Assembly (NCBI GenBank): GCA_016928715.1
Contig: JAFGKG010000215.1
Span: forward strand, 1 to 44,312
Direction: 5' to 3'
DNA length: 44,312 nucleotides
Origin: Chloroflexia bacterium
GTDB lineage: Bacteria; Chloroflexota; Chloroflexia; DTKN01
Within the stretch, counting starts at the first letter, position 1. Each line of letters begins with the position of its first letter. Both the position numbers and the translations under genes were made by a program. This document shows, in pieces, positions 16,701-22,814 of the stretch. Below the pieces are notes generated by a model, which had not been told where the DNA came from, ran no database searches, and saw only the letters and a program-made list of their open reading frames with translations.

Positions 16701-17974
16701 TTTGGCACCAGGGCAAACTGGATACTGCTTGCCTGCAACTGGAACGGGCCCTGGAACTAGCCCGTGAGGGCTCCTTGCCCCTGGTCGAGGCGGATACTCT
16801 CCTCGATCTAGGGGTTGTTTTTGGCTTACAGGGCGATTATGCCAAAAGCAGAAACTGCCATGAACAAAGCCTGGTCATTTGCCGCAAAAGGGGCAACCGC
16901 CATGGTGAGGCCCGAGCGCTCGCAAGCCTGGCACTCGGCTTCTTGTACGAGAGTGCTTATGAAGAAAGCCAAAATTATTACGAACAAAGCCTACATACTG
17001 CCCGCGAGATCGGGAGCCGGCTAATCGAGGCCCAGGCAATCGCCAGCATGGCCATTATCTGTGATCTTTTAGGGGATTATTCCCAATCTATAGCCTACAA
17101 TAAACAAGCCTTGCATATCTATCGCGAGATCGCCAATCTGCTCAGGCAAGCTTCTGTACTACATTGCCTCGGTATTGTATACACAAATCAAGGGGAGCAT
17201 ATCAAGGCCCGCACCCACTTTGAACAAGCTCTGCAAATTCAGCGCAGCGTCGGAGATCGGCGCTGCGAAGGCACCACCCTTGGGTGCCTGGGAATTGTCT
17301 CTAGAGAATTGGGTCACTATGCACAGGCATTGGATTATATCGAGCAATCCTTGCGGATCGCCCGCGAGGTTGGCGACCGCCGCGGCGAAGCAGAGTGCCT
17401 GGGGGACACGAGCCTGATTCTCCACTATATGGCTGAACATCAACGGGCTTTGGAGTATGCCAAACAAGCTCTCGCCATTGTACAGGACATTGGCGACCGC
17501 AGCAGTGAAGGGTATACGTTGACATTTCTCGGGCAGGCCCAGCTGGGGCTGGGACGGCTGGACGAGGCGGCCAAACTTTACCAACAGTCCCTGGACCTGC
17601 GGCGCGAGTTAGGCGAACACCACCTGGCCACAGAGAGTCTGGCAGGACTGGCCCAAGTCCGCCTGGCCCAGGGGGACCTGGAACGAGCCCGGTGCCATAC
17701 GGAGGAAATCCTGCACTACCTAGACGGAGCCTCCCTGCAGGGCACTGAGCAAACGGTCCGCATCTGCCTGGCCTGCTACCAGGTCCTGCGTGCCAGTAGC
17801 GACTCCCGCGCCCCAGAGATACTGCACGCGGCCTACCGTCTATTGCAAGAGCAAGCAGCTCGGATCGACGACGAGGAACTGCGGTGCTCGTTCCTGCACA
17901 ACGTCGCCGCCCACCGGGCGATCCTAGAGGCGTTCGATGGGGTGGTGCATGGCCCGCGCACAATGACCCCCTGA
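13745..17974 (+). CDS. Soluble adenylyl cyclase-like protein: two cyclase domains, AAA ATPase, TPR tail
   Basis: The 1409-residue protein has class III cyclase-homology domains at about 30-200 and 240-420. The first keeps both metal aspartates (D36 in ADLSGFT, D88 in FIGDALLCWF). In the second the first Asp is replaced (LFLRFAG) and the transition-state Asn is Val in GPEVVVACRL, although the Arg remains. A STAND/AAA-type ATPase follows: Walker A GEPGIGKS (462-469) and LVLEDAHW as Walker B. From about residue 840 there are many TPR repeats (Y.EQSL.IARE.GDR). This order matches the soluble adenylyl cyclase (ADCY10) family. Whether it makes cAMP is unsure because the second half-site is degenerate. 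Codon and base use change sharply in the TPR part. AAGGAG precedes the ATG. Confidence 0.88.
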   Translation: MRQNPLAAYLPLDRRQALAVGRSLPDRSSGCALLADLSGFTPLADALSAAHGPRRGVEELTALLNRVYSPLIERVHRYRGSVVSFIGDALLCWFDQDDGRRGVAAALAMQRAMASLAAPGTPADDALSLSLKTGLAAGPTRRFLVGRPSLDLLAGATLERMARAEQIAEAGEVILDPATAQALASQIEIVGRRQGFALVGGMALEVPPAPWPQLDLGALEAGKLRPFLLAPVYERLVAGQGEFLAELRPAVALFLRFAGLDYEADEAGPQLDTLVRRAQGVLQHYEGHLLQLTVGDKGSFFYATFGTLSAHEDDAGRALAAAQELQQLPRELEFIQGVQIGLSRGRVRAGAYGSAARRSYGAVGPEVVVACRLMENAPAGEVWCSPAVHKAARAQWVLEPLEPIVLKGKIDPLPVFRPLRRQRGRAVRPLGSLVGRQDELATLKRLLDEAAAGQRRVLLLEGEPGIGKSRLLAELRDLARQEGLRWLEGAGQSIEQGTPYRAWRDLLAAYFGLEPHMGSAERRQCVQEGVVAVNPALAPRAPLLNDVLQLGLPETALTQSLEPKLRHESLTALLLDLLRARAGQGPLALVLEDAHWLDSLSWQLALSVARALYEQPLLLVMALRPLPEELPEGAALANLAGAETLPLQALTAENATALAAARLGVDSQALPEEVAALVQQRAGGNPLFAEELAHVLRESGVLAVERGRCVLVGDLAALRAAVPDTVEGVVLARIDRLPPEQQLTLKVAAVIGRVFLYRTLRDVHPRRVLEEILRAQLGELDRRDLTLVEALEPELCYLFKHVITREVAYETLLFAQRRELHRVVAGWYERVYAGALEPYLPLLVHHYHQAEEREKERHYARLAGEQAAGQYANAEALRYLGRALELTPQDDLLERYDLLLALEAIHNLQGERKAQHRDLRALQELANALDCDKRRGEVLLRQSHYSEVTSEYPSAIAAAKEAIRWGKVVRDKHLEAKGYRQWGRVLWHQGKLDTACLQLERALELAREGSLPLVEADTLLDLGVVFGLQGDYAKSRNCHEQSLVICRKRGNRHGEARALASLALGFLYESAYEESQNYYEQSLHTAREIGSRLIEAQAIASMAIICDLLGDYSQSIAYNKQALHIYREIANLLRQASVLHCLGIVYTNQGEHIKARTHFEQALQIQRSVGDRRCEGTTLGCLGIVSRELGHYAQALDYIEQSLRIAREVGDRRGEAECLGDTSLILHYMAEHQRALEYAKQALAIVQDIGDRSSEGYTLTFLGQAQLGLGRLDEAAKLYQQSLDLRRELGEHHLATESLAGLAQVRLAQGDLERARCHTEEILHYLDGASLQGTEQTVRICLACYQVLRASSDSRAPEILHAAYRLLQEQAARIDDEELRCSFLHNVAAHRAILEAFDGVVHGPRTMTP

Positions 17975-18113
17975 GACTGCAGGCGGGCCAGCGGGCAGTG
18001 GGCCCGGACCCAGGCGCGGATGTCCTCCTGGACGGGGGATTCGCTGGCTCTAACAGCCACTCCCTTGGATCGGCTTTGAGCGTGTGCCTCCAAATTCCCA
18101 CATACACCTTCCT

Positions 18114-18390
18114 TTATCCCAATTCCAGGGGGCCGCCTTGCTCGTCATCAAACCACTTGATTTCTACTTCCAGGCTGTGTTGGAGTCCCTTTGTTCCTTT
18201 GTCCTCGTCCTCCACCTGAACTTCGAGGATCAAACTCTGGGGTAGTTGCAACGTGATCTCATCTTGACCCTGACGCAGCACGACCTGGCCTTCCGAGATC
18301 TTGTCGGCCAGTTGGCGCAAGAATGCACTCAAGTCGGGTCGTTTTTTCCGTTCCTCGGCTTTTGAACAGCCTCGTCTCTTTTCCCATCAT
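18114..18390 (-). pseudogene. amphi-Trp domain protein gene, broken by a +1 frameshift
   Basis: On the minus strand ATGATG at 18385-18390, with GGAAGGA upstream, starts MMGKETRLFKS and then runs out of frame. Dropping one C at about 18357/18358 (AAAAGCCGAGG to AAAAGCGAGG) continues smoothly as EERKKRPDLSAFLRQLADK to a stop at 18114, giving a 91-residue protein. The rest (GQVVLRQGQDEITLQLPQ, LEVEIKWFDDE) fits small amphi-Trp domain proteins of unknown function. The intact promoter and SD argue for a recent lesion or a sequencing error rather than old decay. A shorter product from an in-frame TTG at 18332 would lack the N-terminus. Confidence 0.75.
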
Positions 18391-18424
18391 AGAGATCCTT
18401 CCATCGCTAATCCGCGTACCAGAA

Positions 18425-18453
18425 AGTATAGCATGATGCGGGAGTGACGTCAA
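18425..18453 (-). promoter_or_regulatory. Promoter of the amphi-Trp gene
   Basis: On the minus strand TTGACG (18448-18453), 17 bp, TATACT (18425-18430), each 5/6. It is back to back with the BTAD promoter, with 11 bp between the -35 boxes. Confidence 0.8.
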
Positions 18454-18464
18454 AGCTGATTCCC

Positions 18465-18493
18465 TTGCACGCCTGCTCTGCCCATGATATACT
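18465..18493 (+). promoter_or_regulatory. Promoter of the BTAD-AAA-TPR gene
   Basis: TTGCAC (18465-18470), 17 bp, TATACT (18488-18493). The -10 is 5/6 and the -35 is weak (3/6), as expected for a regulator needing activation. Confidence 0.65.
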
Positions 18494-18526
18494 GTTTAAA
18501 AGCATTCTACCGTGGAGGCCGCTTCC

Positions 18527-21500
18527 ATGGGCACCCTGTACGTCTACCTTTTGGGCGGATTGAGCCTGTCCTGGGACGAACGGCCCCTGCCGCTCATCCC
18601 AGGTACGGCGACCCGCTCCCTTTTTGCCTACCTGGTGTCTCACCGCCAACAGGCCCACACCCGCGACCTGCTGGCCGGCACCTTTTGGCCCGACCTGCCG
18701 GACAGTACTGCCCGCAAGCGTCTGCGCCAGGCCCTCTGGCAGATCCGCCAGGCCCTGCCGCCTTGCTTTGAGGACGCCGGTCCCCCGGGTGAGCCGCCGG
18801 CCCTGCTGCTCGCCGAGGGCGATACGGTTCGGATCGAACCCGCGCTGCCCCTTTGGGTCGATGTGGAGGCCTTTGTCCAGTCCCAGTCCCAGGGCGAGGA
18901 TGACAGCCTGGCCGTTCTCGAGCGCTGCCAGGCGGCGGTGGCCCACTATCGGGGCGACTTTATGCAGGGCTACTATGACGATTGGATCCTGCTGGAGCGG
19001 GAGCGCCTGCGCAATTTATTTTTGGACGTTCTGGGGCGGCTCGTCGACGGCCTCAAGATGCAGGGGCACTATGAGCGAGCCCTGACCTACGCCCGCCGGC
19101 TGGCCTCGGAGGACCCCCTCCACGAACAGGCCCAGCGAGAGGTGATGCGGCTCTGCCATCTGTTGGGCCGGCCCCGTGAGGCCCTGCAGCAGTTCGAACG
19201 CTGCCGCCAGGCGCTGGCCGAGGAACTGGACGTGGAACCCTCGGCCAGTACCCAGGCCCTGGCCGCCGAGATCGCCGCTCAGGCCGAAATCGCCAAACAT
19301 CCCCACTTGCCGATTGCACCCCGCCGACCTCCGCTGGTCCTGCTGGAACAACCCGATCAGATCCCGCTGGTGGGGCGCCGCCGGGAGCGGGCCGAACTGA
19401 ATCGACTGTTGAAACTGGCCCAGGCCGGCCAGGGCGGCTTGGTCCTGCTGTCCGGGGAAACCGGGATGGGCAAGACCCGCCTGGCCCAGGAGGTCGCCCG
19501 CGACGCTGCCTGGCGGGGCCTGGGGGTGTTCTGGGGCCATAGCTGCGAGTTGGCGGCGCCGCCGCCCTACCAGCCGCTGCTGGAGGTGCTGCACGAGGTC
19601 GATCTCTGTCCCCTGCCGGAGGTCTGGCGGCGGGAGTTGGGCCGGCTGCTGCCGGCTCTGGCCCCGGCGCCGCCATTGTTATTGGAGGCGGAGCAGGAAA
19701 AGGGCCGGCTGCTGGAGGCGCTGGCCCGCGCCTTTCTGGCCCTGGGTCATTCCAGCCCGCACCTGGTCATTTTGGAGGACGTGCATTGGATGGATCCGGC
19801 CAGCTTTGAGGCCCTGCGCCTGCTGCTGCCCCGGCTGCCTCGGTCGCACCTGCTGCTGCTGGCCACCTTTCGGCCGGAGGGCCTGGCCGAACAATCCCAG
19901 GCCGGCCAATCTCTGGCTTCTCTGCAGGCGACCCGGATCCCGCAGCGGCTCGAACTCGAGCCGCTGCGCGAGGCCGAGACCGCGGTCCTGATCCAGCGGG
20001 TGCTCCAGATAGGTCGGCCGGCGCCCCGCTTTAGCCAAAGCCTCTACCGCCGTACGGCCGGAAATCCCTTCTTTGTGACCGAAACCCTCTGGGCACTGCT
20101 GGAGCAGGGCCTGCTCTATTTCGACGAGCGCGGCAAATGGCGTACCCCCTGGGATGAGCCGACCGCGGACGATGCCCAGGTGCCCATCGCCGCTAACGTC
20201 GCCCAGAGCATCCGGCAGCGGCTGGCCCGGCTGGAGCCGGCCCAGTGGATGCTGTTGGGGGCCGCCGCCGTCATCGGACGCCGGGTGGAATTCGACCTCT
20301 GGACGGTGGTGATCGGGGAGGGGGAGGGGAGCGTCCTGGCCGCGGCCGGGGAGTTGGTCCGGCGGGGCCTGCTGCTAGAGATGTCAGCCCCCCCGGGCTA
20401 TTGCTTTGCCCACGAGACCATCCGCCAGGTGGTCTATGAGGCGCTGAGCCCGGTCCGCCGCCGCAACTGGCACCGCCGTGTGGCCGAGGCCCTGGAGGGC
20501 CGGCGGCCCCTGCAGGTAGAGGCGCTGGCCCGCCATACCCGCCTGGGGCAGTGCTGGCCTCAGGCGGTGCGCTATGCGCGCCAGGCCGGCGAACGGGCCC
20601 AGGCGATCTATGCCAACCAACAGGCCCTGCAGCACTTGGAGCAGGCCGACCGTTGGTTGGCCGATGGCCTGGTGGACTGGCCGGCCGAGGAGATTGCCCT
20701 GTGGCGGGCCGAATTGGCCGAGAGACAGGGACAGGTCCACAGTCTGGTGGGAAGGTATCAGGCTGCCGATCAGACTTTTCGTCAGGCCTGGGAGGCCTTG
20801 GAAGAGTTGGGCGATTGGGCCGGCGCGGCCCGGGTACTCAACCAACTGAGCTTTCTTCACTTTGCCCAGGATCACTATGACCGGGCCTCGCGCTACGCCC
20901 AGATGGCCCTGGAGGTTCTGCCGGCAGATCCTCCCCTGGATCTGCGGGCCGTCAGCCTGACCCACCTGGGCTTGAGTACTTGGGGAGAGGGTCGCTACGA
21001 CGAGGCCCGGGCTCCTCTGGAACAGGCCCGGGCGCTGTTTGAAGGATTGGACAGCGACCCCTACGGTTTGGCCCGCTGCCTGAACAGTTTGGGCCTGGTG
21101 CACCTAGAGTTGGGCGAGCTGGATCCCGCCGAGGACTGTTTCGCCCGCGCCCTGCTCCTGCGCCGAGAGATCGGGGACCGGCGGGGGGAAGCCTGGTGCT
21201 GCCACAACCAGGGACGGGCAGCGCTGGTCCGGGGCGACCTGGCCGGGGCCAGGGAAAATTTGGAGCAGGCCAGGAGCATATTTGAGGAAATCCAGCATCC
21301 TTACGGGCTGCAGACCTGCGCCCGTTTCTTGGCCCAGGTCGAGCAAGTCAAAGCCGAGCGCGGCGACGGGCCCCAGCAGTGGATGCTGGAACTACCCCGG
21401 GCCGATCGCCCCCCCGCAGACGAGCCTACCGTGACCATCACCTGGACCCTGAAGCCGGCCGGGCACATCCAGGGCAAACTAGCCCGCCGGCGCCACCAAC

Positions 21501-21634
21501 TGCGGCTGCTGCTGCAGCAGGCCCAGGCCCAGGGCGCCCGCCCTACCTACGACCACCTGGCCGAGGTCCTGGGCGTCAGCCGGCGTACTATCGAGCGCGA
21601 CATGGCCGCCCTGCGCCGGGAGGGAAAAGTCTAG
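18527..21634 (+). CDS. SARP/BTAD-type regulator with AAA ATPase, TPRs and a C-terminal HTH
   Basis: The 1035-residue protein starts with a winged-helix segment (LYVYLLGGLSLSWDERPLPL, then RSLFAYLV ... RLRQALWQIRQAL), followed by a bacterial transcriptional activation (BTAD) domain to about residue 250. An AAA/STAND ATPase follows, with Walker A GETGMGKT (310-317) and LVILEDVHWMD as Walker B. TPR-like helices fill about 680-950. The last 50 residues (RRRHQLRLLLQQAQ ... YDHLAEVLGVSRRTIERDM) form a second, DeoR-type helix-turn-helix. Most BTAD regulators carry DNA binding only at the N-terminus. The ATG at 18527 is chosen because GTGGAGG lies at SD distance; the GTG at 18512 is that SD. The stop TAG shares CTAG with the convergent kinase stop. 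Confidence 0.9.
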   Translation: MGTLYVYLLGGLSLSWDERPLPLIPGTATRSLFAYLVSHRQQAHTRDLLAGTFWPDLPDSTARKRLRQALWQIRQALPPCFEDAGPPGEPPALLLAEGDTVRIEPALPLWVDVEAFVQSQSQGEDDSLAVLERCQAAVAHYRGDFMQGYYDDWILLERERLRNLFLDVLGRLVDGLKMQGHYERALTYARRLASEDPLHEQAQREVMRLCHLLGRPREALQQFERCRQALAEELDVEPSASTQALAAEIAAQAEIAKHPHLPIAPRRPPLVLLEQPDQIPLVGRRRERAELNRLLKLAQAGQGGLVLLSGETGMGKTRLAQEVARDAAWRGLGVFWGHSCELAAPPPYQPLLEVLHEVDLCPLPEVWRRELGRLLPALAPAPPLLLEAEQEKGRLLEALARAFLALGHSSPHLVILEDVHWMDPASFEALRLLLPRLPRSHLLLLATFRPEGLAEQSQAGQSLASLQATRIPQRLELEPLREAETAVLIQRVLQIGRPAPRFSQSLYRRTAGNPFFVTETLWALLEQGLLYFDERGKWRTPWDEPTADDAQVPIAANVAQSIRQRLARLEPAQWMLLGAAAVIGRRVEFDLWTVVIGEGEGSVLAAAGELVRRGLLLEMSAPPGYCFAHETIRQVVYEALSPVRRRNWHRRVAEALEGRRPLQVEALARHTRLGQCWPQAVRYARQAGERAQAIYANQQALQHLEQADRWLADGLVDWPAEEIALWRAELAERQGQVHSLVGRYQAADQTFRQAWEALEELGDWAGAARVLNQLSFLHFAQDHYDRASRYAQMALEVLPADPPLDLRAVSLTHLGLSTWGEGRYDEARAPLEQARALFEGLDSDPYGLARCLNSLGLVHLELGELDPAEDCFARALLLRREIGDRRGEAWCCHNQGRAALVRGDLAGARENLEQARSIFEEIQHPYGLQTCARFLAQVEQVKAERGDGPQQWMLELPRADRPPADEPTVTITWTLKPAGHIQGKLARRRHQLRLLLQQAQAQGARPTYDHLAEVLGVSRRTIERDMAALRREGKV

Positions 21635-22566
21635 CCCACTAATTGTTGATAGAGCAGGTCCAGGCTCAAGTCGCCGTGGACGGTGTCCTCCGACTGCAGG
21701 GTCAGCGCGGCCGCCGAAACGCCCAGCCAGACGGCCTCGTCCAGCGGGACGCCGTTCACCCAGCCATAGATCACGGCGGCGGTCAGGGCGTCAGAGGCCC
21801 CGGTGGGGTCGACAATCTCACACTGGATGGCCGGGGCGTGCCCGTTGTTCTCGGCGCTGGCAAAGACCACGCCGGCCGAGCCCAGGTTGATGATGGCCAC
21901 TCGGACCCCGGCGGCAACGAGCTGGCGGGCCGCCGCGGCCGTCGCCTGCAGCGAGGAATCGATTGAATGTCCCACCAGCGCTTCGGCCTCGACGAACCCA
22001 CAGCTCAACAGGTCAAAGGAGGATAGCTGGTCGCGGTAGCGTTGGGCCAATTCGTAGGAAACCGAATCCAAAAAGATGGGCACCCCGTAGCGTTGGGCCA
22101 GGCGCAGGACGGTCTCGGCGGTGCGCAGGGGCGTGTTGGCATCGAGCACCACGCCCCGGGCATCCCGAAACAGGCGCCGCCGATCATGGACGTAGCGCGG
22201 GGTGATCTCTTGCACAATTCGGGTATCGTCGACCGCTACGTCCAACTGGCCAGCTTGATCGAGCAGGGCCACGTACGCGGCCGTGGGATGCGTCCGGCTG
22301 AACAGGACCTGGCTGACGTCCACGCCGGCCGACCCCGTGTGCTTGACGATCTGGTGGCCAAAGGGGTCCCGGGCTACGACGCTCAACAAGGTTGTGCGCA
22401 GGCCCAAGCGGGCCAGGTTCTCCGCTACGTTGCGGGCCACCCCGCCCACGGCGATGCGCACGTTGCCCGCATTCGAAGTGGCTGGATGCAGTTTACCCGT
22501 CACGCGCCCCTTGATGTCCAAACAAGAGGCCCCGATGACCACCATTTCCGGTATCCATTCGCCCAT
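21631..22566 (-). CDS. PfkB family carbohydrate/nucleoside kinase
   Basis: The 311-residue protein is a ribokinase-fold kinase. The N-terminal GGVARNVAENLARLG is the PfkB signature 1 region that binds the sugar. The C-terminal VDPTGASDALTAAVIYGW holds the anion hole and catalytic base Asp of signature 2, in which the usual DTxGAGD reads DPTGASD. The start VVIGASCLDIKG is close to that of pseudouridine kinases, so pseudouridine is a possible substrate, but no pseudouridine glycosidase gene is adjacent. The first ATG (22564-22566) has GGAGG at good spacing. The gene ends tail to tail with the BTAD regulator with a shared CTAG. Confidence 0.87.
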   Translation of the reverse strand: MGEWIPEMVVIGASCLDIKGRVTGKLHPATSNAGNVRIAVGGVARNVAENLARLGLRTTLLSVVARDPFGHQIVKHTGSAGVDVSQVLFSRTHPTAAYVALLDQAGQLDVAVDDTRIVQEITPRYVHDRRRLFRDARGVVLDANTPLRTAETVLRLAQRYGVPIFLDSVSYELAQRYRDQLSSFDLLSCGFVEAEALVGHSIDSSLQATAAAARQLVAAGVRVAIINLGSAGVVFASAENNGHAPAIQCEIVDPTGASDALTAAVIYGWVNGVPLDEAVWLGVSAAALTLQSEDTVHGDLSLDLLYQQLVG

Positions 22567-22733
22567 CCGCCGCCTCCAGGCCTGCAGCTAAGAACTTTAA
22601 AAGGATAACTTGCCCGTTTTGCTGCTTGTTTACCGCCACCGGCTCAAGCCTCGACTCCGAAAAGGCCCCTAAAAGAGCTCAGTTCCGCGGACAGGAATCA
22701 AAGCTTTAGCCGGTCCAAGAGACCCACGGCCAT
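22567..22733 (-). other. Leader region of the PfkB kinase gene
   Basis: About 160 nt of untranslated leader lie between the kinase promoter and its ATG. I see no recognised riboswitch or gene in it, only a weakly structured GC/AT mosaic. Confidence 0.4.
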
Positions 22734-22762
22734 ATTATAGCACAGTGTCCTGTGCCGGTAAA
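22734..22762 (-). promoter_or_regulatory. Promoter of the PfkB kinase gene
   Basis: On the minus strand TTTACC (22757-22762), 17 bp, TATAAT (22734-22739). The -10 is perfect and the -35 is 4/6. Confidence 0.7.
22740..22755. promoter_or_regulatory. Operator-like dyad GCACAG-N4-CTGTGC
   Basis: A perfect 6+6 inverted repeat fills nearly the whole spacer of the kinase promoter and lies 12 bp upstream of the sbcC -35 box. A bound dimer would block the kinase and could affect sbcC. It resembles in size a LexA- or GntR-type site, but the regulator is unknown. Confidence 0.5.
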
Positions 22763-22767
22763 GCTAT

Positions 22768-22796
22768 TTGACGGCATTGCCGCTTTCTGCTAAACT
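22768..22796 (+). promoter_or_regulatory. Promoter of sbcC
   Basis: TTGACG (22768-22773), 17 bp, TAAACT (22791-22796). The -35 is 5/6 and the -10 is 4/6. The predicted start is only a few bases before the AGGAGG, giving a very short leader. Confidence 0.7.
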
Positions 22797-22814
22797 GGGT
22801 CCAGGAGGTTCGAG

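Noticed and set aside
17833..18093. 86-aa minus-strand frame ending opposite the cyclase gene (VQEDIRAWVRAHCPLARLQ)
   Set aside because: It mostly overlaps the cyclase 3' end and ends in Ser/Arg-rich shadow sequence. I could not link it to a transposase.
22567..22733. Possible riboswitch in the kinase leader
   Set aside because: No known aptamer core could be recognised, and no hairpin plus T-run is present.
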